A DNA stretch of 64,000 nucleotides from Flavobacterium sp. FEMGT703F (GTDB taxonomy: Bacteria; Bacteroidota; Bacteroidia; Flavobacteriales; Flavobacteriaceae). The stretch is from positions 1-64,000 of the forward strand of contig PGCN01000019.1 in NCBI GenBank assembly GCA_002786385.1, given 5' to 3'. Made by a program: the position numbers and the translations under genes. How positions within the stretch are numbered: the first letter of the stretch is position 1; each line of letters opens with the position of its first letter. The notes below the pieces were generated by a model. It was not told where the DNA came from. It ran no database searches and worked only from the letters and a program-made list of their open reading frames with translations. Positions 1 to 8,262 of the stretch are shown piece by piece.

Positions 1-869
1 TGCTATTGGCACAGATGGTCGTCGGACTAACCGATACACTCGCTGTGGGTAGTGGTAATATCGTGAGTGTGGTACTGCTGGTTTGTGGGTTGATACAACT
101 CGGTGTGCCTGCGCTGGCGACACTAACAATGTTAATGGTTGTATTGGTGGTGTACGTGCCACTGATGGTAGCCGTACCCGAGGCGTTTAGCGTTACCGTT
201 TGGTTCGCTCCGCCGTTGATGTTGTACGTTACTGTAGCATTCGGAGTTCCTGTAAAAGTGAACGTGGCGCTGCTATTGGCACAGATGGTCGTTGGACTAA
301 CCGATACGCTCGCTGTGGGTAGTGGTAATATCGTGAGTGTGGTACTACTGGTTTGTGGGTTGATACAACTCGGTGTACCTGCGCTGGCGACACTAACAAT
401 ATTAATGGTTGTATTGGTGGTGTACGTGCCACTGATGGTAGCCGTACCCGAGGCGTTTAGCGTTACCGTTTGGTTCGCTCCACCATTGATGTTGTACGTT
501 ACTGTAGCATTCGGAGTTCCTGTAAAAGTGAACGTGGCGCTGCTATTGGCACAGATGGTCGTTGGACTAACCGATACACTCGCTGTGGGTAGTGGTAATA
601 TCGTGAGTGTGGTACTGCTGGTTTGTGGGTTGATACAACTCGGTGTGCCTGCGCTGGCGACACTAACAATGTTAATGGTTGTATTGGTGGTGTACGTGCC
701 ACTGATGGTAGCCGTACCCGAGGCGTTTAGCGTTACCGTTTGGTTCGCTCCGCCGTTGATGTTGTACGTTACTGTAGCATTCGGAGTTCCTGTAAAAGTG
801 AATGTGGCGCTGCTATTGGCACAGATGGTCGTTGGACTAACCGATACACTCGCTGTGGGTAGTGGTAAT
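1..869 (-). repeat. 270-bp in-frame tandem repeats (three full copies plus a partial)
   Basis: Copies lie at 1-270, 271-540 and 541-810, with 811-869 a partial one where homology stops. Aligned by eye, copies 1 and 3 differ at 2 sites and copy 2 differs from either at about 7. Every difference I find falls at a third codon position of the minus-strand gene and is synonymous, so the 90-residue modules are identical in protein. The array continues beyond the left edge. Confidence 0.9.
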
Positions 870-1921
870 ATGGTAATGGTTACCGTTGAAGTATCAGGAA
901 CGCACAAAGCCGAAGAAACAGTATATGTAAAAGTATATGGACTCCCGGCAAGTGTCATTGATGAAACATCCAAAGTACCAAGATGTCCATTAGTAGTTAT
1001 TATCGGACCCGACCAAACACCGCTATTATCAGGTGTTCCTCCTAATAAACCAAATAAATTAAAAGGAGTTGTGGTAGAGACTTGGTCTACACAAATACTT
1101 CTATTTCCATCATTTCCCGCATCGTTTAAATCGTAGATATTCACCAAAACCTCAAGCCTATCGCTACTTTCACAAGGCGGATCTACTGTGGTTGCATAGT
1201 AAAACTGACCATTAATCAAAGGCGTTGCCGGATCTAAAGGCACTCCAAAAGCAGAAGTCAAATACCAATTATTATTCCCTGAGGCTACCAAATCCGCAAC
1301 TGTTGGCGGACTTCCAGGGATATTACAAAACTCTTGCACAGCACTTCCGGTTGGCGGCGGAACCAAGCCAACATTGACAAATACTGACAACCTTGAGGTT
1401 TGACAACCAGTATCGGGATTGACTTGACTAATATAGTAAATGGTATTGTCATTTAATATGGCTGTTGGTGAGAGAGCCGTACCTCCGAGAGGCACCGTAT
1501 ACCACTGTAAATTGTTTCCAACAATAAAAAACTGCGGATTAGATGGTGTCGCCTGATTTAAATTAGTCACACAAACCCCTTGAAAATTAGCTCCGGTTGG
1601 AGCAGAATAGACAGTAACCGTAACGCTTTGTCTGACTCCGCACGAACCGGTATTATCATCTGCAAAATAATCTTCTCCGTTGACTAAAACCGCAGAAGAT
1701 GATAACGCCGTTGTTGACGTTGCTGTTGCATACCATCTGATACCTCCTCCATTATCCACTGCTTGTAAACTGGCAATGGTTGGTGATTGTGTATCACAAA
1801 AAGATTGATTTACATTAGTGACTGTCGGACACTGAGAATAAACTAAACTATTCTGCCCAAGTAGTGTTAGCAATAAAACACAATAAAAAGAATATTTTTT
1901 GGCGAGAGTAGTGATTCTCAT
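1..1921 (-). CDS. Large secreted repeat protein, N-terminal part (adhesin-like), runs off the left edge
   Basis: The minus frame is open from the ATG at 1919-1921 to base 1, giving at least 640 residues with no stop. The N-terminus is a signal peptide: basic start MRITTLAKKY, a hydrophobic Leu-rich core, then a cleavage-like VYSQC. About 320 residues of Ser/Thr/Asn-rich modules follow, with motifs such as GGTPDNSGVWSGP that recur in flavobacterial surface proteins. From about residue 351 a 90-residue Thr/Asn/Ser-rich module repeats at least three times (about one Ig/PKD-like beta-sandwich each, opening near ANSSATFTFTG). Proteins of this build in Flavobacterium usually end in a T9SS or gliding-motility-associated C-terminal domain, but that end is outside the window. 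Role inferred: cell-surface adhesion. No plus-strand gene is credible here; the open plus frame over 6-1136 is the antisense of the repeats. Confidence 0.85.
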   Translation of the reverse strand, partial: MRITTLAKKYSFYCVLLLTLLGQNSLVYSQCPTVTNVNQSFCDTQSPTIASLQAVDNGGGIRWYATATSTTALSSSAVLVNGEDYFADDNTGSCGVRQSVTVTVYSAPTGANFQGVCVTNLNQATPSNPQFFIVGNNLQWYTVPLGGTALSPTAILNDNTIYYISQVNPDTGCQTSRLSVFVNVGLVPPPTGSAVQEFCNIPGSPPTVADLVASGNNNWYLTSAFGVPLDPATPLINGQFYYATTVDPPCESSDRLEVLVNIYDLNDAGNDGNRSICVDQVSTTTPFNLFGLLGGTPDNSGVWSGPIITTNGHLGTLDVSSMTLAGSPYTFTYTVSSALCVPDTSTVTITILPLPTASVSVSPTTICANSSATFTFTGTPNATVTYNINGGANQTVTLNASGTATISGTYTTNTTINIVSVASAGTPSCINPQTSSTTLTILPLPTASVSVSPTTICANSSATFTFTGTPNATVTYNINGGANQTVTLNASGTATISGTYTTNTTINIVSVASAGTPSCINPQTSSTTLTILPLPTASVSVSPTTICANSSATFTFTGTPNATVTYNINGGANQTVTLNASGTATISGTYTTNTTINIVSVASAGTPSCINPQTSSTTLTILPLPTASVSVSPTTICANS

Positions 1922-2306
1922 AAGCAATTTGATTAAATACCATTTTTGATCCAAATTCCCCAACCTTTTTATAGCAAAAATCACTGCAATCAAAAAAATT
2001 AACCGCTTGAAATTCGCTGTAGGCGTTGAAAAATATCAGATGTAATTCCCAGCACTATATTACTTATAATTTCCAAGGCAAAAATTGACTTATTAAAATA
2101 TTATAAACAAAATAATAAACATTATTAACAATTTACTAAAATCAAAGAACAATCACAAACCTTTAAAAAATAGACGATTACAGCAAAAATAAAATAAAAA
2201 AAACAGAGTTATCAATAAAAACAAAACTGCTTAAAAATAAAAATTGTTGATAAGTTTAGGTTCAAACCAAACTCACCAACAATCTATTATGATTTCTTAT
2301 TTCTTT
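1922..2306. other. AT-rich intergenic region, no gene seen
   Basis: This 385-bp gap separates the repeat-protein start (1921) from the end of the flavoprotein gene at 2307. It is strongly A+T-rich with poly-A/T tracts around 2095-2240. It should carry the promoter of the minus-strand repeat-protein gene, but I find no clean TTTG-N19-TAnnTTTG match; the nearest is a one-mismatch -7 about 80-90 bases upstream of the ATG. No terminator hairpin is convincing. Confidence 0.6.
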
Positions 2307-3251
2307 TTAGAAGAACGACTGACGGAAAGAATTCTTTACCTCATCAAACTCAGATATTACTTCCTGCACTATAGCTTCAACCGATTTCACTTCATGTATC
2401 AAACCGGCAATTTGACCAATTTCCAGTTCTCCCTCAATCAAATCACCCTCAAACATCCCTCGCTTGGCCCGAGCACGTCCTAAAAGACTTTTTAATTCTT
2501 CAACGGTTGGACATTTTGCATACAATTCCTGTAAATCTTGGTAAAATTTATTTTTAATCAATCTCACAGGAGCCAATTCTTTCAAGGTAACCTGCGTATC
2601 CCCTTCTTTTACTGAGAGTACAGTATTTTTAAAATTATCATGCGCAGAACTTTCAAAAGAAGCCACAAATCTGGAACCCATTTGAACCCCATCTGCACCT
2701 AAAACCATAGCTGCCAACATTCCTTTACCGGTTGCAATTCCTCCGGCAGCTATCAAAGGAATTGAGATTTGCTCTTTCACCATTGGAATCAGCGTTAGGG
2801 TTGTGGTTTCTTCTCTTCCGTTATGACCTCCCGCTTCAAAACCTTCAGCAACAACCGCATCAACTCCGGCTTCCTGTGCTTTTAGTGCAAACTTCGAGCT
2901 ACTAACTACATGAACAACCGTTATACCATTAGCCTTTAAATGACCGGTCCATGTTTTCGGGTTTCCGGCAGAAGTAAAAACAATCTTTACTCCTTCTTCG
3001 ATTATGATTTGAATGATTTCTTCGATGTTCGGATACAGCATTGGCACATTTACACCAAAAGGTTTGTCTGTTGCTGCTTTACATTTTCGAATATGCTCTC
3101 TCAGTACGTCCGGATACATTGAGCCTGCCCCTATCAACCCTAATCCGCCGGCATTACTAACTGCACTGGCTAACTTGTAGCCGCTGTTCCAAATCATTCC
3201 GCCTTGAATAATTGGATATTTGATATTGAAAAGTTGGGTGATTTTATTCAT
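2307..3251 (-). CDS. Nitronate monooxygenase / 2-nitropropane dioxygenase family flavoprotein
   Basis: This 314-residue FMN-dependent TIM-barrel protein belongs to the NPD/FabK-like family. Visible family marks are the N-terminal IKYPIIQGGM strand, the glycine-rich GGLGLIGAG segment, AVVAEGFEAGGHNG around residues 133-146 (His in the nitronate monooxygenase position), IPLIAAGGIATG and GADGVQMGSRF near the phosphate-binding end of the barrel. Family members oxidise alkyl nitronates or reduce enoyl-ACP (FabK); the sequence alone does not settle which. It is the last gene of a minus-strand run, 20 bp after the subtilase gene, so it may be co-transcribed with it. Length is normal for the family. 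Confidence 0.85.
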   Translation of the reverse strand: MNKITQLFNIKYPIIQGGMIWNSGYKLASAVSNAGGLGLIGAGSMYPDVLREHIRKCKAATDKPFGVNVPMLYPNIEEIIQIIIEEGVKIVFTSAGNPKTWTGHLKANGITVVHVVSSSKFALKAQEAGVDAVVAEGFEAGGHNGREETTTLTLIPMVKEQISIPLIAAGGIATGKGMLAAMVLGADGVQMGSRFVASFESSAHDNFKNTVLSVKEGDTQVTLKELAPVRLIKNKFYQDLQELYAKCPTVEELKSLLGRARAKRGMFEGDLIEGELEIGQIAGLIHEVKSVEAIVQEVISEFDEVKNSFRQSFF

Positions 3252-3271
3252 GTTATAATAATAACTTAGAT

Positions 3272-4894
3272 TTAATTCTTCATCAATTTACCGGTTTGCA
3301 GAAAATCTTGATTTTTAATACTGTAGTAGTAAACTCCTTTAGCTAATCCTTCTAAATTAACAACACCATCAATATCAATACTTTGTTGTTTTATCAGCTG
3401 ACCTAAATTGTTATAGATTTCAAGCGTAGCAGAAGTAAAACCTGCCGGGAAAGCAATCTTCAAATGCGTTGAAGCCGGGTTAGGATAAACTAAAAACTTT
3501 ACTGCATCACGATCACTAACCGAAAGCTGGGCAATAGTCAGAGCCGTTTGAAAGTCGGGTATTCCATACCCGAACTGAGCTGTAGGATTACTGTACCTGT
3601 CAGCCGATTGTTTAACAAAATCCAATACTTGCTGGTTGGTCGCCCAAGGAATAGCCTGCCAAAAACTGGCAATAGCACCCGCCATAATAGGTCCTGAAAA
3701 CGAAGTCCCATTAGCCGCTCCAATTGTTCCGTTTATGCCGGATACAATCGCATTTTGCCCTTGTGCCATAACATCAGGTTTGACTCTTTGATCAAATGAA
3801 GGACCGATTGAACTGAATGTTGCATAAGTTTCATCCGGCTTAACAGCTCCTATAGCAAATCCGTGCAAAGCATCGGCAGGAACGGCTATGTAAGGATTTG
3901 GACTCGAACCCGAATTACCAGCACTGGAGACACAAATCATCCCTCGGCTATATGCCACATTGGTTCCTCTCGAAATAAAAGAAGTTACGCCATCCATATT
4001 GGCGTATGTATAACTGTAGTTTGGATTATCGTATCCGAAATACCCCAAAGAAGTATTGATTACATCAACTCCGAGGCTGTCGGCCATTTCTGCTGCTTCA
4101 ACCCAATAACTTTCTTCAACCGGATTTTCAGCAGCTGCATCTTCAGTAACAAACAAATAGTATTTAGCATCCGGAGCTGTGCCTATCAATTGATTCTCCA
4201 CATAACCGCCCATGGTAGAAAGCACCATGGTACCGTGTGAATTAGCAGTGTAAAAATCGGTTGACTGCCCGACAAAATTATAACCTCCTAAAATTTGGTT
4301 GTTATCTCTTAATCTTTGGAAAGGCTGAACGGCATCAACATTCGGAAAACCGGCGTCCATAACCGCAATGATTTTACCGGCACCTGTAAATTCTTGTTGG
4401 TGTAAAACATGTGCATTGAGCATTTGCGCCTGATTGGCAGAAGTTCCGTAAGTAAAAGTAATTTGGGTATCAAGTGTTTTATTAACACTCGAAAAAAGGC
4501 TCGTTCTATTGGACGCTTGGTTTCTGCCTGAAACGTTTAAACTTCTGTCGGCAAACTCGATATGGTCCACAAACTCAATGGCACTCAAACTATTGATATC
4601 CGATAAACTTCCTCTAACGTGTACAGCATTCATCCATTTAGATTTGGCCTTTACCTCTATACCCGAAGCAGCATCAATTTGATCCACATAAGGTTGGTGA
4701 ATAGGCACATCTTTAATATCAATGGCAATATTTTGATTAATTCTTCTGTCCAACGCTCTTTGCGAAAGCATTTCCAATGGATTATCAAAATAATATTGCG
4801 CGTTAGGTTTGTTGTTGAAGTACACCCAAGCATCTTCTTGTGCAAAACTGACTGTTGTCAGCCACAAAAAAGTAAAAAAGTAAATTTTTTTCAT
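3272..4894 (-). CDS. Secreted S8 family serine peptidase (subtilase) with T9SS type A sorting domain
   Basis: The 540-residue protein has a Sec signal peptide (MKKIYFFTFLWLTTVSFAQ), a propeptide-like segment to about residue 145, a subtilisin catalytic domain and a C-terminal sorting tail. The triad is visible: Asp in AVMDAGFP (about 180), His in SHGTMVLSTMGG (about 220) and Ser in NGTSFSGPIMAG (about 400). The oxyanion-region Asn is in SSAGNSG. From about residue 465 the protein reads VYPNPAS ... KGVYYYSI ... GKLMKN, the classic type A tail that directs export through T9SS and surface attachment or release. Role: extracellular proteolysis. It starts 28 bp after mnmA ends, and a short hairpin (TTTAC/GTAAA, 4903-4917) lies in that gap. 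Confidence 0.93.
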   Translation of the reverse strand: MKKIYFFTFLWLTTVSFAQEDAWVYFNNKPNAQYYFDNPLEMLSQRALDRRINQNIAIDIKDVPIHQPYVDQIDAASGIEVKAKSKWMNAVHVRGSLSDINSLSAIEFVDHIEFADRSLNVSGRNQASNRTSLFSSVNKTLDTQITFTYGTSANQAQMLNAHVLHQQEFTGAGKIIAVMDAGFPNVDAVQPFQRLRDNNQILGGYNFVGQSTDFYTANSHGTMVLSTMGGYVENQLIGTAPDAKYYLFVTEDAAAENPVEESYWVEAAEMADSLGVDVINTSLGYFGYDNPNYSYTYANMDGVTSFISRGTNVAYSRGMICVSSAGNSGSSPNPYIAVPADALHGFAIGAVKPDETYATFSSIGPSFDQRVKPDVMAQGQNAIVSGINGTIGAANGTSFSGPIMAGAIASFWQAIPWATNQQVLDFVKQSADRYSNPTAQFGYGIPDFQTALTIAQLSVSDRDAVKFLVYPNPASTHLKIAFPAGFTSATLEIYNNLGQLIKQQSIDIDGVVNLEGLAKGVYYYSIKNQDFLQTGKLMKN

Positions 4895-4922
4895 AGCGCT
4901 TTACTTTTAGTAAAATGCTAAT

Positions 4923-6110
4923 TTATGAAATTACTCCCGATCCAACTAATTCATCGCCTAAATTCCAAGCCACAAACTGGCCTTCTGTTATGGCCGATTG
5001 CGGTTCTTCGAAAGCCACATACAAACCACTTTCAAATTGATAAAGGGTAGCTTTTTGTAAAGCTTGACGGTAGCGAATGCGAGCCATTACCTCCATTGTC
5101 TCACCTGTTTTCAAGGCTAAATCCTGTCTGATCCAGTGCACTTCTGAAGGCTGTACTCTAAGTACCTTTTTAAATAGACCGGGATGATTTTGTCCTTGAC
5201 CTGTGTAGATTGCATTGGTTTTAACATCGGTTGCAATGATGAATAACGCTTCTTTAGTGCCGCCAACATTCAAGCCTTTCCTTTGACCGATTGTAAAATA
5301 ATGAGCGCCTTGGTGCTTCCCAACTATCTTTCCATATTCCGGCACATAAGTAATGCCTTTTGCCTGATGCACTAATTGTTCTTCTAAAGAATCGAAAACA
5401 GGAATTTCTTGGCTGTAAATAGGATTGTCTGCCGCCACTTCATAGATTAATCCTTCTTTGGGTTGTAATTGTTGTTGCAGAAATTCAGGCAAACGTACTT
5501 TACCAATAAAACACAGGCCTTGAGAATCTTTTTTTTCAGCGGTTACCAAATCCAATTGCATGGCAATGTCACGAACTTCGGGTTTGGTTAATTCACCTAT
5601 AGGAAAAAGGGCTTTTGCCAATTGTTCTTGCGATAATTGACAAAGAAAATAGGATTGGTCTTTGTTACCATCTTTTCCGGCTAACAGTTGATAAAAAGGT
5701 TGACCGTCAACTTCAATTTCGCCTTTGCGGCAATAATGACCAGTTGCTACATAATCGGCTCCAAGGCTTAAGGCGATGTTCATAAAAACATCAAATTTTA
5801 TTTCACGGTTACACAATACATCAGGATTTGGAGTCCGACCTTGTTCGTATTCTTTGAACATGTAGTCGACAATCTTTTCTTTGTATTGTTCACTTAAATC
5901 AACCGTTTGAAAAGGAATGCCGAGTTTTTCGGCTACCAAAAGCGCATCGTTACTGTCTTCCAACCACGGGCATTCGTTGGAAATGGTCACCGAATCGTCG
6001 TGCCAATTCTTCATAAAAAGACCGATTACTTCGTAACCTTGCTCTTTAAGCAAATAAGCTGCGACACTGGAATCTACTCCGCCCGATAATCCGACAACAA
6101 CTCTTTTCAT
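4923..6110 (-). CDS. mnmA: tRNA-specific 2-thiouridylase MnmA
   Basis: MnmA makes 2-thiouridine at the wobble U34 of Lys, Glu and Gln tRNAs, using ATP and a relayed persulfide sulfur. The ATP-binding PP-loop is [15 protein letters not shown] at the N-terminus. The two catalytic cysteines are in [12 protein letters not shown] (about 100) and [10 protein letters not shown] (about 200). The C-terminal part has the usual [20 protein letters not shown] block. I start at [11 protein letters not shown]; the frame extends seven codons upstream, but those residues do not resemble the family. Length, 395 residues, is typical. A TAATTTTG element (6129-6136) sits about 20 bp before the start, overlapping the gap after the MORN gene, so mnmA may have its own promoter. 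Confidence 0.97.
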   Translation of the reverse strand: MKRVVVGLSGGVDSSVAAYLLKEQGYEVIGLFMKNWHDDSVTISNECPWLEDSNDALLVAEKLGIPFQTVDLSEQYKEKIVDYMFKEYEQGRTPNPDVLCNREIKFDVFMNIALSLGADYVATGHYCRKGEIEVDGQPFYQLLAGKDGNKDQSYFLCQLSQEQLAKALFPIGELTKPEVRDIAMQLDLVTAEKKDSQGLCFIGKVRLPEFLQQQLQPKEGLIYEVAADNPIYSQEIPVFDSLEEQLVHQAKGITYVPEYGKIVGKHQGAHYFTIGQRKGLNVGGTKEALFIIATDVKTNAIYTGQGQNHPGLFKKVLRVQPSEVHWIRQDLALKTGETMEVMARIRYRQALQKATLYQFESGLYVAFEEPQSAITEGQFVAWNLGDELVGSGVIS

Positions 6111-6128
6111 GGGTAAAAAAATTTGTTG

Positions 6129-6136
6129 CAAAATTA
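6129..6136 (-). promoter_or_regulatory. Possible -7 element for mnmA
   Basis: Minus-strand TAATTTTG fits the Bacteroidota TAnnTTTG -7 consensus 18 bp upstream of the mnmA ATG. I see no good TTTG at the -33 position, so the call is weak. Confidence 0.35.
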
Positions 6137-6145
6137 GGTGAATAT

Positions 6146-6850
6146 TTAGTTTTCTTCTAGCGGTTTAACTCTTTTTTGGAATTTGCGACGTTGTTTGTCC
6201 ATATTAACGTCTTTGAGCTTGCCTTTTTCAAGAATTTTCCAAATCCCTACTTTCTTACCGCTCTTAAAAACGCCTTGAGAAGACAACTCATTGGTGGCCG
6301 TTCGGTAGGTAGCCATGCCATCGTACAATCCGTTTTTAAAATTGCTTTCTTCCAGTACGATTCCGTTTTCGGCATAACTTTTATACAAACCTTCTTTCAC
6401 TCCGTCTTTATAGGTAGTCTCTTCAGCTATAACGCCGCTTTTGTAAAAAACTTTGCGAACGCCGTTTAATTTTCCGTTGGAGTAATATTCCAAAGTCATG
6501 ACTTGAGGAGAGTTTTCATGGTAGTATTTCCATTCGCCTTCAAACTGTTTGTTCACCACTTTTCCTTCACTGACTTTATTGTTCTTTTGGTTGAAAAAGA
6601 TAGTATAGCAAGAGTTGTCATTATCATTGAATTCACGGGTAGCTATAACTGTTGCAGCTTTAGTATCATCAAAAAACTTAAATAAACCCACTTCTTTACC
6701 GTGCTCAAAAGTGCCTTCATAGCGCAATCGTTTTGACTCTTCATAAAAACCTTTCCACAATCCGTGTTTTTTACCGTTTTCGTCTAGTTTATTGTAATCC
6801 TGCGCCAGGGCAAAAACACCGGAAAGCAAAAAAAGGAAGATGTATTTCAT
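6146..6850 (-). CDS. Secreted MORN-repeat-variant protein
   Basis: This 234-residue protein has a signal peptide ([17 protein letters not shown]) and then a row of MORN-variant repeats of about 20-23 residues: patterns like [41 protein letters not shown] and [11 protein letters not shown] recur between about residues 20 and 215. The C-terminus is strongly basic. The repeats are often labelled toxin-antitoxin MORN variants in databases, but nothing here indicates a toxin; the family's function is unknown and a periplasmic or surface role is inferred from the signal. I start at MKYIFLF rather than 13 codons upstream because the signal peptide begins there. A TAAATTTG -7-like element lies at 6887-6894. 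Confidence 0.8.
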   Translation of the reverse strand: MKYIFLFLLSGVFALAQDYNKLDENGKKHGLWKGFYEESKRLRYEGTFEHGKEVGLFKFFDDTKAATVIATREFNDNDNSCYTIFFNQKNNKVSEGKVVNKQFEGEWKYYHENSPQVMTLEYYSNGKLNGVRKVFYKSGVIAEETTYKDGVKEGLYKSYAENGIVLEESNFKNGLYDGMATYRTATNELSSQGVFKSGKKVGIWKILEKGKLKDVNMDKQRRKFQKRVKPLEEN

Positions 6851-7176
6851 AAAAGTAAGGTTTAATTGAAGTGTTATAAATCGGTACAAATTTATGCTAA
6901 TTCCTTTAACGGAAAAACAGCAGTCTTTATTACGATTGAATTGTTAATTTTTTTTTAAAAAAACAAGCTGGTTTTGTTTAAGTTTTCTGATAGAAACAAC
7001 ATCAGTAAAATCGCTTAAAATATATATATCTACGGGTAATACCCTAAAAAAGAGGCTGTTTAAAAAATCAAACAAAACTGTTAAAGTATTTATAAATTTA
7101 AGTTTTGTTTATCTTTTATTGATTTTTGTTAAACAATGTTTCATAATTTAGCCGAAACATTAAACAAAAAATTATT
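6851..7176. other. Divergent intergenic region with candidate promoters
   Basis: This 326-bp A+T-rich gap separates two outward-facing genes. For the minus-strand MORN gene, TAAATTTG at 6887-6894 matches TAnnTTTG and would start a leader of about 30 nt. For the fasciclin gene on the plus strand, the closest match is TAATTTAG about 30 bp before the ATG, with TTG-containing T tracts upstream; it has one mismatch. A run of alternating A/T lies near 7021-7030. No ORF or hairpin terminator is convincing. Confidence 0.5.
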
Positions 7177-8196
7177 ATGAAAAATCTAATCAAAAAAATG
7201 TCTTTAGCATGTATTGCTTTAACGATGTTGTCTTGCAGCGATGATGACAACAACACACCTCAACAACAAACTATTGCAGCCATTGCAGCAGGAAACTCAG
7301 ACTTTTCCACTTTGGTTACTGCGTTAAACCGCACCGGATTGACTGCAACATTAGATGGAAATGGTCAGTTTACAGTATTTGCTCCAACCAATGCAGCGTT
7401 TCAAACATTCTTCAGTTCATTAGGTTCTAATGTAACTGTTAACAATGTTGATGTGAACGTATTAAAAAACATTTTGTTGAATCACGTTGTGGCCACAGAA
7501 ATCAAAAGCACTGATATTCCTGCAGCAACTTATGTTTCAACTTTATCACCAATCAGCACAGCGGCTAATGCGCCAACCATAAGTATGTTTGTACAAAAAT
7601 CTGGCGCAACAGTAACTATCAACGGTGGTGTTGACAGCAAAGGCGCTGTAGTTTCAACTGCAGATGTTGATGCCAGCAATGGGGTAATTCACATTGTAAA
7701 CAGAGTGATTCAGATTCCAACCTTAGTGGACCACGTGGTTGATAATCCTGAATTTGACACCTTACAAACTGTAGTAACCAGTACAGGTGGCGCATTTGGA
7801 GATCAAAGTGCAGTATTAAGTGCTTTAAGCGGTTTAACTGCAGCTTCACCGGCAACTTTATTTGCTCCAAACAATGCTGCATTTACCAGCTTAATTTCTG
7901 AACTTACTACAGCGGGAATTTCACCAACCGGACCTCAATTCTCTAGTGTACTACAATACCATGTAGTAGGTGGCAATGTTCGTTCAACAGCTTTACCAAG
8001 CGTAGTATCAGGTTCAAGTGCCGGTGTAGTACCAACTTTAAATGGTCAAAACATTACTATCTCTTTAACGGGAGGTGCTAAAATCACAGGAACATTCTCA
8101 CCGGCCAGACCGGCAAGTAACATTATTGCTACAGACATTCAAGGAAGTAATGGTGTGATTCACGTATTAGATAAAGTATTATTACCTACTTTATAA
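7177..8196 (+). CDS. Fasciclin (FAS1) domain lipoprotein, two domains
   Basis: The 339-residue protein begins with a lipoprotein signal ending in LTMLSCSDDD (lipobox Cys about residue 20), followed by an acidic stretch typical of surface-exposed Bacteroidota lipoproteins. Two FAS1 domains follow, at about 33-175 and 180-339. Each has the H1 motif (TVFAPTNAAF; TLFAPNNAAF) and the H2-like end (NGVIHIVNRV; NGVIHVLDKVL). FAS1 domains mediate weak protein-protein or matrix adhesion, so the inferred role is surface adhesion. The gene stands alone, with its own strong terminator 20 bp downstream. Confidence 0.92.
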   Translation: MKNLIKKMSLACIALTMLSCSDDDNNTPQQQTIAAIAAGNSDFSTLVTALNRTGLTATLDGNGQFTVFAPTNAAFQTFFSSLGSNVTVNNVDVNVLKNILLNHVVATEIKSTDIPAATYVSTLSPISTAANAPTISMFVQKSGATVTINGGVDSKGAVVSTADVDASNGVIHIVNRVIQIPTLVDHVVDNPEFDTLQTVVTSTGGAFGDQSAVLSALSGLTAASPATLFAPNNAAFTSLISELTTAGISPTGPQFSSVLQYHVVGGNVRSTALPSVVSGSSAGVVPTLNGQNITISLTGGAKITGTFSPARPASNIIATDIQGSNGVIHVLDKVLLPTL

Positions 8197-8215
8197 TTTC
8201 CCTTTGCTATGGAAA

Positions 8216-8248
8216 AGAAAAAGCGCAGTTTTCACTGCGCTTTTTTTA
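8216..8248. terminator. Bidirectional terminator between fasciclin gene and yidC
   Basis: The stem GCGCAG (8223-8228) / CTGCGC (8235-8240) has loop TTTTCA and is flanked by A5 on the left and T7 on the right. It therefore works as an intrinsic terminator for the plus-strand fasciclin gene and for yidC converging from the other side. Confidence 0.85.
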
Positions 8249-8262
8249 TGGATATAATCTAA

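Noticed and set aside
1..869. CRISPR-like array of regular repeats
   Set aside because: The unit is 270 bp with no unique spacers and keeps a reading frame; it is a coding tandem repeat.
6..1136. Plus-strand 376-residue open frame with Val/Leu-rich repeats that looks like a repetitive membrane protein
   Set aside because: It is the antisense of the tandem repeats. The minus frame has a signal peptide, adhesin motifs, only synonymous differences between copies and continues in frame past the repeats to a proper start.
1922..2306. Small plus-strand open frame starting near 2244
   Set aside because: It runs into the end of the flavoprotein gene as its antisense and has no family resemblance.
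4898..4917. Hairpin between mnmA and the subtilase gene as a terminator
   Set aside because: The stem is five A/T-rich pairs with no T run after it. It is weak, and the two genes are probably co-transcribed.
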